A stretch of DNA of 64,000 bases from Hippopus hippopus (GCA_946811185.2 OX328112.1:3658001-3722000); one strand, 5' to 3'. Numbered from the stretch's first letter, positions 47,939-61,541 are shown. Made by a program: numbers and translations. The notes: a model not told the origin generated them from the letters alone.

Positions 47939-49161
47939 AGGTGTATCACCTGAGCCCTTTTCATACTATGACTGTCATTGTCTGTTCTACCAAATAGAAA
48001 AGGCCAAAGGAGTTTTCAGATACACATGAGGCTGAGCATTGCAAAATATTAGTTCCTTTATCAATGTAAAAGACAGCAGGGTAATGTGATAGTACGTAGA
48101 TCTCTATATGTCAAATTCAGACAAAGTTTCATAAAGATTCTAATTTAACAATGGTTTGAAATTATGGCCTAGTCTTAGATAACTGATAGAATAGTAAACC
48201 AGGCATTCATAATGAAGATTGGCATGAAAGTTCATTCAAGACAGAGACATTATTAGGGTGACCAAGACAAAAAGTTAATCCAACTGACCTTTAACCCAAC
48301 AACCAAGTCTTTAATACACCTAGATACTGCTAATAGAGTGATGATGTATCTAATATAAATTTTACTTAGTTTCATTGCTTTTGGCTATACATAGGCTTTT
48401 TACAAAGTTGGTATCAAGGAGACACAGTGAAAATGGACGAAAAGTTTGGTCTTAAAGACGATCGCTACAGTTTCACCATTTTTTGAAAACATTCAGAATT
48501 TCATGAAACTTTGTGTGGTGATAGTATATTATCTGATCTTCAAATATAGGAGATAAAAAAAGGGGGCCACCAGCTTTGGGAAAATTCTACGAATATTTCT
48601 TTTAGTACACCCTGAATTGCAGCAGTTCGGGATGAAATTTCACCTATGAAAACTAAGTCTATTTGTATTTTTTTAAATGACAACAATTATCAGGAAATTT
48701 TATGTCATTGTATTGGTGAAACATCAAATTTAATGAAAAAAATAATTTAGAGTATACTGAGTATCAATCTTTGAAAAAAAGCATCCTTGACTTATGGCTA
48801 AAACACCTTTATTTTGGAAAAAAAAAACCCAAAAAAACAAAGAGTATCCTTTAAAGTTTTTTTCAATGTTCTAACATTCAGATTTTTCTTATTTTTTCTG
48901 TATATAATATTCAGGTACTAAACTACAAGAATCAGGCTTAAAACAAATAGGTCACCAGCCTTATTTTTTAAGAAAATACATTTCAAGTTTGTGGGTGGGG
49001 CAATAACTAACGAGTAAATGTAGGGTTTGTCAAAGACAAAGACATTATATGAAGTAAATTATCCCAATTTTTTCAACAATTCAACAGTGTTTATAAGAAT
49101 CAAGTTTGTTTGTCATAATAAACCAATCCATATCATATAAATGTAATACTGATGTTAGCAT

Positions 49162-49378
49162 TTAACCCATTACTAAACGACTAATTCTGGACTTTTCTAA
49201 ATTTGATGCGTTTGCAGACGCTAAACCATAACCTGGTATTTATGTATCACAGTCCTTTGATGGGTCAGAAATCATTGTGCGAAAAGGAGACATCAGTCAG
49301 TAGGAGTAATTTCTCCTTTTGACATCAATGTTTTCTAATGTTGTCGGCTGCAGACGCATTGAGATAAGGGATAACCCG
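49162..49378. mobile_element. piggyBac-like non-coding relic (unit D)
   Basis: Same as the unit B copy, including the CATAACCTGG variant. Confidence 0.4.
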
Positions 49379-52300
49379 GTAAAAGAGAAAGAGTTACAGC
49401 TCCTTTTTTTCTTTACCAAGTGACATAATTTTGAACTAGACCAAACTGAGAGCATCTGCATCTGAAAGGATGTTTTAGCTCGATGATACATCTGCAAAAT
49501 AGAGCGCTAGTAGCAGGTGTCCATATCTCCGTTGTTAGGTGACGTAGTTCGGTGATTCACTTTGACTTTCAGTCCGATCTTTTGAATAGGTAATTTCGGA
49601 TTCTTGCCTCGCATATAATTATTTGGCTTGATTCAAATACTTTTTTCTTTGTTTTGCGGACAAGAAACAACCCGTTTTAGTTCTTGGTTTATCCATTCTG
49701 AAGACACTGAAAAGTGTGGCAGGATCAACTGTGTTAGGTGCTCACCGTTTCGAGTAAAAAGGTGAGTGTGATAGTTACACGAAGCGTGATAATGGAAGCT
49801 GTCGCAAACGTCGTTAAAAGTATCAAAACAAAGGATTTGTCACCCATCTGACCAAATAATTTTTGATAATGGATACTGGACAATAGGATTGTCTAATGAT
49901 CAGAAAGCTCTTAGTAAAAAAGATTTGCTAAGCACTTGTAACATCTCTAGTAGATGACATGTAGTATTACCCAAAGTAGTTCCCTGCTTTCGTTTTCTTC
50001 ATGATTTAAATGAGAACCATGATGGTACAACATTGCTAGCCTAAGTTCCATAACTTCAACTGCTATTTTTTTTAATTTATCTCTTTGAAGTGTAATAGTT
50101 GACCCAATAATCCATTGTCAGCCCCCACACTGGTGTTTCTGTTCATTGACAGGGTATATTTGACTGTCAAAACCTTTTTTTATCAATTGTCACAAAGTAA
50201 TACATTGACTGTTCAAGCACATTGACCTTTTGAATATTAATGGTTTTATCTGATGCACAATATGGGTCAGAAGTGCCTACTCTCTGTACACTGGTTGAAG
50301 AGATCAAATTGGTCATTTGTGCTACATTGTGCTACATTTAACTTTCCCAGTATACATGTAATACATTTCTCCATAATCCCAGGGTCATATACATGAAATG
50401 GGGCTGAGAAATGGTGTCTTGAATACCAATATTTTTAACTTGAGTTTCTCAAGTGCACATGTCTAAAACTAGAGAAACCTGAGTTACAAACCTTATACCC
50501 CCAGCGACCTCTTATGGATTTATGAGTGTTTGACCTAAAATGATTCATACCTAAAGTTGCTTTGGATATATTTACTCATCACCCTAAATTCTGACAACAA
50601 GAGGCCTGTATCATTCTATATACAGCCAAGAAACTCATGTATAGGTGATTTTGAAAAACTTAGAACTGAACTTATCTTGTAACAAAAGTTTTTCTGAGAC
50701 TGGACCTGAATGTGGAAAACTGAATAGGGGGGCTATGATGATCTTTGTTGCTAACATGAAAACCATCCGTGTAAGTTTTGTTCTTTTTTTTCTATACAAT
50801 GAACGTACACACTCTTTAAGGAGTTTAACCTAGTGAAATTGTCTGAATTTACTGGCACAAAATTTACTTTTGTATTGTACTTTGCTATAATATGACATAG
50901 ATTTAAATATGAAAGTGGAGGTTGATTTACAATGTGTTCACATGCTAATAGAGTGGATTGAAGTATTTAGGCTTGTTATATGCCTATTTGTCTTTTTGAC
51001 AGCAGACATGTACACAATGGTAAATATTCATCCTTTAATGAAGGAAACTGTCAAAGTCTTTGCCAGTTTAGGATAAGAGCCATGTAGCAGGCTTCCTTTC
51101 TGTTCTTACATTAAAAACAATGTCTTGAGAGTTTTTCTTTGTGGCAATTTTTAAGTGTACATACTTTCAAAAAATTAATGACATGATAATTTGTCAGAAT
51201 AATGGAATGGTTCCAATGTAATTTTTTGATGGGTTTCTAAGGCATCACAGAAGTTGAGGAATATCAGTTTGCTTAATGTGTAAAGCTTTGATCTTTTCTT
51301 ATAACATACTTTGCTCATGGAGCAAAACACTTGTTTTAAGTAAATACATTTTGCATGGCCTTCAGAGGTAGTGAAAATATACTTACACTTGCCAGGATTT
51401 ATGCCAGAGAAATATGTACAAGTACTTTTACTTATGTAATCACAGTAAATGTTTGTACATGAGTGGATCCATAGTTAAATCTAGCACAAAAATTAATGGT
51501 CATAGCTTAATCTGAGGCTTTCAGACAACTCTGCTTCTCAAGACTTTCAGTCCTTTGATTTTCAAAAAAAAAAAAATCCGAAGAAACATAATGATGTTGA
51601 TGACAACAAGCATTAATTTCCATATCAAACTGTTTTTTTAATTTCTTATTTGGTAGACTTCAATCAGATATTGAAACATGTAAAAAATATTGTTTTATAT
51701 CTCAAATTTAAACCACCTGTCTTGTCTATCTTGCTTTTTTGTGTATTTCAAAACCTTTAGAGTCAGGGAAAAGTTTTACAGGTAGAAAAGGATCTGACAT
51801 GCAGTAATGCCAGGACCCACAAATGTTCATCTTATCTTTAGGGATCTCCTAGGGGCTGGGGTCAGACACACAGAACTGTTTGGATTAGGGGCTGACCATG
51901 ACATTTATGGCCCATTACAGTGATTATCAAGCCATTAGTATAACAGTATCCAAAAGTACCGTAGCCTCAATTTTGAGGCTGATTTTGGGCTTGTACGTAG
52001 GACTGAGTAAAGGTTTGCTTGAGTACGGTACAGTCAGTTAGGTCTTTGTGTGCCATTGTTTTGTTTTGGACAAGTAAGCTTCTCTGACGGACAAGTAGAT
52101 TTTTTAGATTTACTTGTCCATGGACAAGTAGAAAATTTCACGATTTCCACACCCCTGAAGTTGTTCGGACAGTCTGTTTATGTCTGCTGTCTGTCCATAC
52201 TCAAAAGTTTAGATCTTAAAACTTCATCTCTTGCTGCTTGGAAGTAAGAAGATGCTGTAACTAGATTCCTTAAGATTTACTGAGCCTTTAGTTTTACTTT

Positions 52301-52515
52301 AATTTAAATGAAACTGACTTCTTTCCAAGCTTAAACCCTTACAGAAAGGGTCATAAAGAAAAGGGTTATAGTCTAGGATAGTTTAGTGGAAATCATGCTT
52401 TTACTAAGCCATAATTGCAACAGAGTTATGCTACAAATGAAGTAATCAATTGTGATAATGCTGAAGGCAGTTTGCCTGGAAGCACATGTCATTGTTATGG
52501 ATTCCTTTGTTGTTC

Positions 52516-54249
52516 TGGCGTGGGTTTCAGTTGTCCGTCCGTCCGTCTGTCCCCCTGTCTGTCTGTTAGTCTTTTTGTTATTTACGTGAATAAGTCTGCA
52601 TTTGTTATCAGATTTCCATGAAACTTGCACGGTTTGTTTATCTCATCAATAGCTTCAACCCTATTGATTTTGAAAAAAATCCAACAAACAGTATGGGAAA
52701 AGTAGCCATTTCAAGTTGAAATTTTTCATTTCTTGTGTAAGCGAATGTCTGCATTTGTTATCAGATTTTTGTGAAACTTGCAGTTTGTTTATCTTATCAA
52801 TAGCTTCAACCCTATTGAAAAAAATCCAACAAACAGTATGGGAAAAGTAGCCATTTCAAGTTGAAAATTTTCATTCCTTGTTTACGCGATAAAGTCTGCA
52901 TTTGTTATCAGATTTTTGTGAAACTTGCACAGTTTGTTTATCTCATCAATAGCTTTAACCGGATTGATTTTGAAAAAAATCTAATAAACAGTATGGGAAA
53001 AGTAGCCATTTCAAGTTGAAAATTTCAATTTCTTGTTTACGCAATAAAGTCAGCATTTGTTGTCAGATTGTCAAGAAACATGCAGAGTTTGTTTATCTTA
53101 TCAATAGCTTCAACCCTACTGATTTTGAAAAAACCCAACAAACAGTATAGGAAAAGTAGCCATTTCAAGTTGAAAATTTTCATGTCTTGTTTACGCGATG
53201 CAGTCAGCATTTCTTGTTTTAATCTTTGTATTTTTAGGTGTACTGGCTGAAAGCCAGCAGAGCTTACATCATGGCGTGATTTACATCGTCTGTCCATCCA
53301 TGATCCGTCCGTCTGTCTGTCCGTTTGTCTTTTTCTTGTTCATGTGTTAAAGCCTGCATTTGTGGTCAGATTTCCATGAAACTTGCACAGTGTGTTTATC
53401 TCATCAATAGCTTCAACCCTATTGATTTTGAGAAATCCAACAAATAGTATGGGAAAAGTAGCCATTTCAAGTTGAAAATTTTCATTTCTTGTTTATGCGA
53501 TAAAATCTGCATTTGTAATCAGATTTTTGTGAAACTTGCACAGTTTGTTTATCTCATCAATAGCTTTAATCCTATTGATTTTGAAAAAATCCAACAAACA
53601 GTATGGGAAAAGTAGCCATTTCAAGTTGAAAATGTTCATTTCTTGTTTACGCGATAAAGTCTGCATTTGTTATCAGATTTTTGTGAAACTTGCACAATTT
53701 GTTTATCTCATCAATAGCTTCAACCCAATTGATTTTGAAAAAAATCTTAACAGTATAAGAAAAGTAGCCATTTCAAGTGGAAAATTTCCATTTCTTGTTT
53801 ACGCAATAAAGTCTGCATTTGTGGTCAGATTTCAATTAACCTTGCACAGTTTGTTTATTTTATCAATAGCTTCAACCCTATTGATTTTGAAAAAAAATCC
53901 GACAAACAGTTTGGGAAAAGTAGACATTTCAAGTTGAAAATGTTAATTTCTTGTTTACATGATAAAAGTCTGCATTTGTTATCAGATTTTTGTGAAATGT
54001 GCACAGTTTGTTTATCTCATCAATAGCCTCAATCCTATTGATTTTGATAAAATAAAATAAACAGTATGGGAAAAGTAGCCATTTCAAGTTGAAAATTTCA
54101 TTTTCTTGTTTACGTGATGAATTCAGCATTTCTTGTTTTAATCTTTGTATTTTTTTTTTTTCTTTTTGCATCAGGAATTCATAATGTATGCTAGCATAAA
54201 AACAAAATCACTGCCAGTAGACCAATTTCAGGCCCTTCAGGGCCTCTAG
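52516..54249. mobile_element. Pearl/Helentron-like element, five cores in module 2 and first hairpin missing (unit D)
   Basis: The first hairpin and about 40 bp around it are absent: the sequence goes from CCTTTGTTGTTCT straight into GGCGTGGGTTTC. Module 1 keeps four cores (from ~52593). Module 2 has five full cores (from ~53352, 53505, 53660, 53813 and 53967) where A-C have four. Several cores are clearly diverged from A-C. The far hairpin and CTAG (54246-54249) are intact. Confidence 0.55.
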
Positions 54250-54507
54250 TTACTTGTACATTGTACTATGCTTTTCTTTACTTTTACATTATTCTATGCT
54301 TTTCTTTAATTTCATAGTATTGATTTTTTTGATAGCAAAGACATTCTAGCAATTGTAGAACCCTAGTTATAATTTCTTAGCCTGAGCTTTCTCTATTCAA
54401 TCTAACAATACTGGAACCACATGTCATACTTTATCCCTCTGAGTATGTAAATTTATTGCTATCACTATTCTAATCAGGGAATTGGGAAGGGGATTTTTCT
54501 TAGAAAA

Positions 54508-56615
54508 GATGGGCTGGTTTAAGTTGTATTGGATTTGGAATGCGAGGAAGTATCTTGGATTGTAGGTTGGGTTAGTGGTTGCGGGTTGGGTTTTGTGAGG
54601 AGGGTTGGGGATTGGGTTTTTGGAGGGTTGGGGATGGGTGGGGTGGGGTGGGGAGGGGAGGGGAGGGGTGGGGTGGGGTGGGAAGGGGTGGGTTTTGGGT
54701 TAGGAGGGGTAGTATATAGGTAGTTAGTGTAGTTGAGTAGGTAAGGTAGTTTTAGTAGTGTTGGTAAGTAGAGTAGAATTGTTAGATAGGTAGGTAAGTA
54801 GCGTAGGGTAGAGTTGGTAGATTAGTTTAAGTAGGTAGGTTAAATTGGTAGATTAAGTATTTAAGCTAGATTGAGTAGAGTAATTTAGATAGTAAAGAGA
54901 GGTTAATTAGAGAACTATGAAAGATATTGTAGGTATAGTAGGTGAGTAAGTTAGAAATGAATAACAGGCTAGAGGGGTAGATGAAGAGGGAAGGTAGATG
55001 TAGAAAGGTGTAAAGAGTAAGGAGGAAGATAGGTCAGTAGAAATATAGAGAAGAAAGTGTAGAGTAGGAAGGCAGTCTGTAGGTTGGTTAAGTAGGTTGC
55101 TCAGGAGAGTAGGAATGTAGGTATAGTGGGAAGGTAGAATGGAAAAAGTGGAGTAAAGTAAGTAGGTCAGTTTGTTGATATGCAGGTAAGTAGAGTCATT
55201 ATGTAGAAAGAGTTGGTAGTTAGTTAGGTTTGTTATGTAGGTAGGTATGTAGTGTAGAGTAGGAAGGCAGTCTGTAGCTTGGTCAAGTAGGTTGCTCAGG
55301 AGAGTAGGAAGGTAGGTATAGTAGGAAGGTAGAATGGAAAAAGTGGAGTAAAGTAAGTAGGTCAGTTTGTTGGTATGTAGGTAAGTAGAGTCATTATGTA
55401 GAAAGAGTTGGTAGTTAGGTTTGTTATGTAGGTAGGTTTGTAGAGTCAGCCAGGGTAGTAGGAAAAGTAGAGAGGATGTAGTGTAGGCATGTGAGTAGTG
55501 TATGTAGATAGGTAAGAGTTGGTAGGCAGAAAGCGTAGGTAGGTAGGTAAGTAAGTAGTGTCCACTAGGTAGGTTGATTGGTAGGTAGATAATGTAGGTA
55601 GGTAAGTAGAGTCAGCCGGGCGGGAAGAGTGGAGATGTAGGTTATTCATGTTGGTAGTTTGGTAGTGTATGTTCTGTAGGTAGAGTGAAAAGGCAGAAAG
55701 AGGAGGTAGGTAGGTACGTAGGTTGGTTGGTGGGTTGGAAGCATAGAGAAGAGAGGGTGAAGGGTATTTTTTCTGGTAGTTTATGTGTGTAGGTAAAGTC
55801 AGTTGGCAGGAAGGATGGGCAGGTAGACTGGTAGCTTGATTAGTAGGTAGGTGTATCAGTAGGTTGGTAGGTTGAGAAGCTAGGTAATTTGGTAGAGTAG
55901 GTGTTTTTAGAGTTTTATTAGGTAGAGAGAGACATCTAGAGTAGATAGGTCGTTAGATAGAGTAGGTAGGTTGGTAGAAAGACCAAGTTGGTAGGTGAAA
56001 TAGGTAGATAGGTAGGTTTAATAAGTAAGGAAATATAATGTAGATAGGAAGGTAGGTTTATGTAAGGTTAGGGGAGAGGAAGGAAGAAAGGACAGAAGGA
56101 ACGAAAGAAAATAAGGAAGTAAGGGGGGAAAGAGAGAGAGAGAGAGAGTGAATGAGAGAAAGAGGGAGAAAGAGAGAGAAGGGGAAGGAATGGGAAGTTT
56201 GTGAAAAAAGGAAGGAAGGGATAGAGAGAAAAAGAAAGAAAGGAAGGGAGAAAAGGAGGAAGGAAAGAAGGTAGTTAGAAAGGAAGAATGGAAGAAAGGG
56301 GCAGAGAGGACAGGGAGGGAGAGAAAGGAGAAAGAAAGGGGGAGAGAAGGAGAGAGGGAGAGAAAGGAGGAAGAAAGGGGAAGAGAGAAAGTGTAGGATG
56401 GTAGAGTAGTTAAATAAGGTAATGTAAGGAGGGAGGGTAAAGGGAAGGGAGGGTAAGGGGAAGGGAGGGGGGAGAAGTGGGAGGGGGAAGGGAGAAGGGG
56501 AGGGGCACGTAGGGAAGGGACCAGAAGGTTGGGGAGGGAAATGAAAAGAGGAATAGGGAAATGAAAAGAGGAATGATGAAAGGCATAGGGAAGGAGAAAG
56601 ACAGGAAGAAAGGAT
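54508..56615 (+). repeat. Strand-asymmetric G-rich, TAGG-like and polypurine compartment (unit D)
   Basis: Sub-parts: G-run tract 54508-54709, TAGG-like repeat 54710-56069, polypurine 56070-56615. This is the most rearranged copy, with several short duplications and deletions, including an extra GAGGGAGAAAGA block near 56161 and a duplicated GGGAAATGAAAAGAGGAAT near 56540-56570. Confidence 0.85.
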
Positions 56616-56758
56616 CAGTGTAGTTGTTTAGGGCTAAAATTAAAGAAATTCAAAAACTTTTTGGTCATGTGGTTCCAGGCAAATTTAAAGCAATGTATGT
56701 TTCACCTTTTCTACAATATTAATATTTGACAAATTTTAATTTAACTATTTCACAATTT

Positions 56759-56845
56759 AATTCACAATGCATACATAATTATGAATGCTAGAAAATAAGC
56801 AGAATCACTGCCAGTAGAGGGATTTAGGCCATCAAGGGTTCTTAG
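56759..56845. mobile_element. Second pearl/Helentron-like terminus (unit D)
   Basis: Reads CACTGCCAGTAGAGG, one base closer to the main terminus (CACTGCCAGTAGAGC) than A-C are, so this is probably the ancestral state. Confidence 0.45.
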
Positions 56846-57007
56846 TTTTCTGCACTTATTTTGTCAGTGAAAAGCTTTCAAAAAGGTTTTAGCCTTAGTC
56901 TTCCAAATGTGGAATGCATTATTACTCTTGATTCAGGTACATCCAGTCTTATTTATATATTTTCTTTCTTTGCATAGAAGTTTTTAAACAAAGCCTAGGA
57001 AAAACAT

Positions 57008-57037
57008 CAAGTAGAGTACAGGACTTGAGGCTAGAGG
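57008..57037 (+). mobile_element. SINE 2, 5' fragment left of the inserted element (unit D)
   Basis: The head of SINE 2 up to GGCTAGAGG, where the 57038-59115 element interrupts it. It resumes at 59116. Confidence 0.6.
57032..57037 (+). repeat. Left copy of the TAGAGG target-site duplication
   Basis: TAGAGG directly precedes the inserted element and is repeated directly after it at 59116-59121. The uninterrupted units read GGCTAGAGGGTCGC once. Confidence 0.9.
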
Positions 57038-59115
57038 CAGGGTTGTCAAAATGTTTTTAAATAACAGATCAAAACTGAATTCTAACAGATCTGGCCGGGG
57101 GTCAAGGGGGCCGCCCAGGCCGAAAACGAATTTCGGCAATTCTAAACACCTTGGAAGCCATCTCCTTGCATGCAAATCCCTTCATTCTTCTTTCTTAGTC
57201 TTTGCCAAAATACATTATATTTGCTCTTTGGAGAAAATAGTATTAAACATTTCTTAATATCATTTGTAATATATTCTTAAGATTTTTGCACTGGGGAAAA
57301 AGTAGATTTTCAGAGAAAAATACTGCCATTCGATATAAAATACATGTGAAAGAATTTTTATTATCGAGTGTTGTTTAAATATTATCTGTTTATAGACTCT
57401 AGTTTTGTCATTCATTTAATTTGCATTTCTGTTGTGTAGTGTCTTTCATCTTTGTTGTTATAAATGTATATTCTCGCGCCGACGTTGTCTGTATAGAAAA
57501 AAAAAAAAAAAATCGGAATCACCCTTGAGGTTATAAAATATACATGTACTTTGTCAAGCTTTACTGCCGCCGAGATCTAACTGGGTAAGAAATGTATCGG
57601 TGCGGTTATATATGCCTTGAAATGGGTTGTATATTTGTGCAATTCATTCCTGGTTTTTTGCATCTGCTTGTGAAAAAATTAAGCAACCTTTAAATTTCTG
57701 ACAACATATATGTACCCGAGTTATAACAATCCACTGTAAAGCTGAAATTCAGCAAATTCATCGCCTTTCCAGGGTTCGACACTAATTTTTTTTCTTTGGG
57801 ATCCAGCAGGAATCCATAACTTTATTATCTGGGTGCCCTCCTGATTATCAGGGATCCCTCCGAAGTTACAAAAAAGTAAGTTTTGATTGATCAACTTGAT
57901 TTTGATATTTCATTTGATTTTTATTGAATAAATTAAGATTCATCAGCATTTTTTATACTTTGTTTTGTAGAATGGTTCGTCATGAGCCAACAGATCATCA
58001 TCCTGCTGCTCTGCATCAATAATCTATTGTACTTTTAAAAAATCTGGATGCAGATCACGCAAATCCTGCGAATACGACCCAGACTTTTATGGATTTTATT
58101 TTTGTGTGTATGATACAATCAAAAATGACTAAATACAGATTGGCTATCAGCAAAGTAGGTATGTATACATGTGAAAAGAAAAGAGATTTGGGCCTGTGTC
58201 ACAAGAAATTCAGTGCTGACAACTGTACAAGTAACTTATAGTGCAATGGCCACTTTTCCTACAAAGCGCTCAAAACATCTGCCAAGCATGTAAGACACAT
58301 ATTATAGGATCTGAAAAACAGAAATATGGGTATGACTGTCCTAAGAGTGTCACACTAAACAGGAAAAAACGGGGTCTAAATGGTCAGGGGTCTAAAGTCT
58401 CAGTATTTCTCCCACCTCTTATACGCCAAAATTTATGACAAAAGATGAAAAGTAACAACTGAGCAGCTGTAGAAATGGTAGAAATACAGTATATCATGTA
58501 TATCATGTTTTTTAATAGCATTTACATAGTTTTAAGTTACTTCATCAATCCATTGACGAAGGGGCCTGATGATTGAAAATTCGTCATAAAGTATCCTTTT
58601 GAAATCGTCCTTCCAATTTTGCTGACAGGGGCCCTGGCGCTTTGTTTCATAAACGCTTTGCGTTTCAAGACGCTCTTTGGGTGTATTCTTTCTTTTTTCA
58701 GCAGGCTGAGAAATGTTCTAAAAATAAGAAAAAATCCGCGCCGCGAAAACTCAAGACAATTATCGGCCAAAACTGTAACAACTAGACGCTTGACAAAGTA
58801 ATTTGATTTTAAAGAGCGCCTCAATGACTTAGTAGGTTACAAGACGTTGCGATTGTTATACAAGCTGCATTTATTTTTAGACTGGCTTTTCCGAAGATTG
58901 TTCAAGGGCACGGTGTGTAAAGGAGGTTTCTCGTGAAGCTTGCATTTGTTATAAAACGTCTTTAAAATTCAAGGATCCTAACAGAATCTAAACGAATATA
59001 AAGAAACCAGGCAGTTTAAAAAAAAAAAACTTCGCATCGACGGCAAAACTAACCAATCCAAACGCGATTTTAAGCGATGATTTCGATCGCCAATCGGCTT
59101 ATTTTGACAACACTG
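57038..59115. mobile_element. Recent hAT-like non-autonomous insertion, 2,078 bp, only in unit D
   Basis: The left end is CAGGGTTGTCAAAAT. The reverse complement of the right end is CAGTGTTGTCAAAAT, so 14 of 15 match. The element is flanked by a perfect 6 bp duplication, TAGAGG, and units A-C show the empty site, so the boundaries are exact. CAG-start inverted repeats suggest the hAT superfamily (a 6 bp subfamily; the usual duplication is 8 bp). The interior has no frame over about 95 codons and no transposase motif. CpG is preserved (TTCTCGCGCCGACGTTG near 57472, CCGCGCCGCGAAAAC near 58736), which with the perfect duplication suggests a young insertion. Confidence 0.85.
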
Positions 59116-59121
59116 TAGAGG
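59116..59121 (+). repeat. Right copy of the TAGAGG target-site duplication
   Basis: Identical to 57032-57037. Sequence after it continues SINE 2 as in the uninterrupted units. Confidence 0.9.
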
Positions 59122-59384
59122 GTCGCTGGTTTGAATCTCCATCGGGGGATTTATTTTTCCCTTAGATTGATTATAGTCATTGCATCAAGGTTTATTCCTC
59201 TCTTACCCTTGACTTTATTCTTTGAGATGGGTGTTAAAGAAATGCAGCCAGGGATTGAGAAGAATATAATTATTGTACATAAAGAACTGCAGAAAATCAT
59301 GCACAGGTGCAGATTTTTTTTGTCTTGGTATGTACATGTTCAATGATGCGTTGCCTTCAGTAAAAAAGTTGCATTCACTAGGCA
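59116..59384 (+). mobile_element. SINE 2, 3' part right of the inserted element (unit D)
   Basis: It restarts with the duplicated TAGAGG and carries the B-box-like GGTTTGAATCT at 59128-59138. It differs from A-C at CCATCGGGGG and CTCTTACCC. Confidence 0.6.
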
Positions 59385-60534
59385 CTAGAAAAACAGAGGG
59401 TTTTACTCTAGAGGTGATATTTTCAGTACAATGGTAAAAAAATTATGAAGGTTTGACAATATCAATGGACTATTAGTATTTTGAAAGTGGATCAGCTTTG
59501 GTTTACAAAGAGGTCAAATGGCCGGGGGAAAAAATGTGCACCAATTAGGTCACATTTATAGTCCATTGCTCATGAAATATGGCCATAAGTTATCTGTGTA
59601 GTTTGAAATTGTGGGTCAATTTGTTGGTCAAATTTTGCAGTCTTTAAAATTTATATGTGAACTGTATCTAGAGACTCCATTATGATCCAATATTAATGAA
59701 ATGTGGTCAGAATACTGGACTTGATAATATTTTTTAACTGGGTCACCCTGACTAAAGATAATGTCAAAAAGATCTTACATGCCCATTGTAATCTACATTG
59801 TCATTCCAATGTTAATGAAATGTAGCCAGAAAATTTGTTGCAATATTATCAGAAATGAGGTTGAAATCTGGTTGAAAGTATGACTAGGTCAAGTAATACA
59901 AAGACCTTATGTGCAATCAAGAAGCTAATTTTAGCTTCCATTGCCTGTACATGATTTTTTTATAACATGTTAGAGGAGTTGTCATTTAAATATCTTCTTT
60001 TCTGAGGCATTCATGATCTTGCAAAGCCTTTCCAGGAAATACAGCAAAAAGGCACAGCACTGCACCCACTAGAAGTTGAAACTGGCCATTCAGGTCTTGG
60101 TGATATATAGATATAATGCTTTCACAACCATCAAGAATAAAAACAATGATTCAGTTCATTTGAACAATGTCAAAAATTTTCTGCAGAAAAGAATGCCTAC
60201 TGGTACTGAAACACAAGATTACATAGACATGTAAGAATGGGCTGTCTACATTTAAAGAACAGCACTATAGTTCAGGTCATCTGGTCCTGTGCCCTACTGT
60301 TTTAAGAGAGACTACACCTAAGGTTTACTTAAAGATTTGAATACCAGTTTACTACCTGATGAAGGGTGTAGTTAATTTTACAAAGGATATGATTTTGCAA
60401 AGTACATACTTATCCATTAATTTTACAAGCAATTTGAACGTGCTGCACTATTTTCCAAGCAAATAACTAGTATGATGACTGAAGACCAAATACCTTTTAT
60501 ACATCATAGCAGTTCATTACTTTCTGGATGCATG

Positions 60535-61139
60535 TGAGATTGAATGAATTAGCAAAGATTCTTGTAAGAATGTTTGTATCATCAAGAAAATAACAATTTT
60601 AAACAAATTCAATAAAGGACTTTTTAGGATAAAATGGAAAAGAAATTGAATTACTTGAAAAAATGGGAAAAAAATGGGAAAAAAAAAGAAAGGGGGGGGA
60701 AATGACAAAAAAAAATAGAAGAAAAAGAAAAAAAAATCGATATTTTTTATGAAAAACTTCAATAAAAGACAAAAAAATTGGAAAAAGTTTGAAAAGAAAA
60801 AAAAATTGTGTGTATTTTAGAAGTGCGAGAGTGAATGAATTAGCAAAGATTCTTGTAAGAACGTTCATATCTATAACAATTTTAAAGTTGAAAAGGACTT
60901 TTAAGAATAAAATGGAAAAGAAATTAGAAATACTTAAAAACAATGGAAAAAGAAAATAAAAATAAATAAAATGAAAACTTAAAAAAAAAAAAACATAATA
61001 ATGACAACGAAATTAGAAAAAAAGAAATAAAAATTGATATTTTTTATGAAAAACTTCAATAAAAGACAAAAAAAAAAAATGGAAAAAGGATTTAAAAAAA
61101 AGAAAAAATGTGTGTATCTAAGAAATGTGTGTGTGTGTT
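60535..61139 (+). repeat. A-rich block of two subrepeats (unit D)
   Basis: Subrepeats start near 60535 and 60826. The block is shorter and diverged, with an unusual G run (AAAGGGGGGGGAAATG) near 60690. Confidence 0.85.
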
Positions 61140-61541
61140 GAGACTTGAGAGTATGAACTTAATTAAATATTTCCGAAAGTTTTCCTCATCCATAATCCAG
61201 AGATTTCAGTCCTTTACTTGCAAATCTCAAGCAATCATGTTTCAGATCTGATACTAAAATGATGAAAAAAAAAAGAATCATAAAGTTCATATGTTTAGGA
61301 CTTTTATTCCATAAAATATACAAGTAAAAGACTCAGTGAGAGTTTTTTGCAGATTTTCAACCCCTATCCTGCTAAATAACTAACATGAAACTTTCAAGCT
61401 GATAGTAAAAACCCAAATATTGCTATTTTATCTCTCATCGAACAGTGTAGATCCAAGATCAGACTGTATGTCCTGTACAATCTTATCTTTATCTACACTA
61501 TCCAAAAAAAGGTCAGTGAGTCGCATTATGCAGGCTACGGG

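Larger units (their letters stand above)
45081..52157 (+). mobile_element. hAT-like element, 7,077 bp, spanning the C/D unit junction
   Basis: Same termini and AAGTT flanks (45076-45080 and 52158-52162). The 2 bp length difference comes from small indels. The left end lies in unit C and the right end in the more diverged unit D, yet the terminal repeats remain intact. Confidence 0.6.

Noticed and set aside
58537..58824. Transposase gene inside the unit D insertion
   Set aside because: 95 codons on the minus strand with an overlapping frame on the plus strand. No DDE, BED-finger or hAT dimerisation motif.
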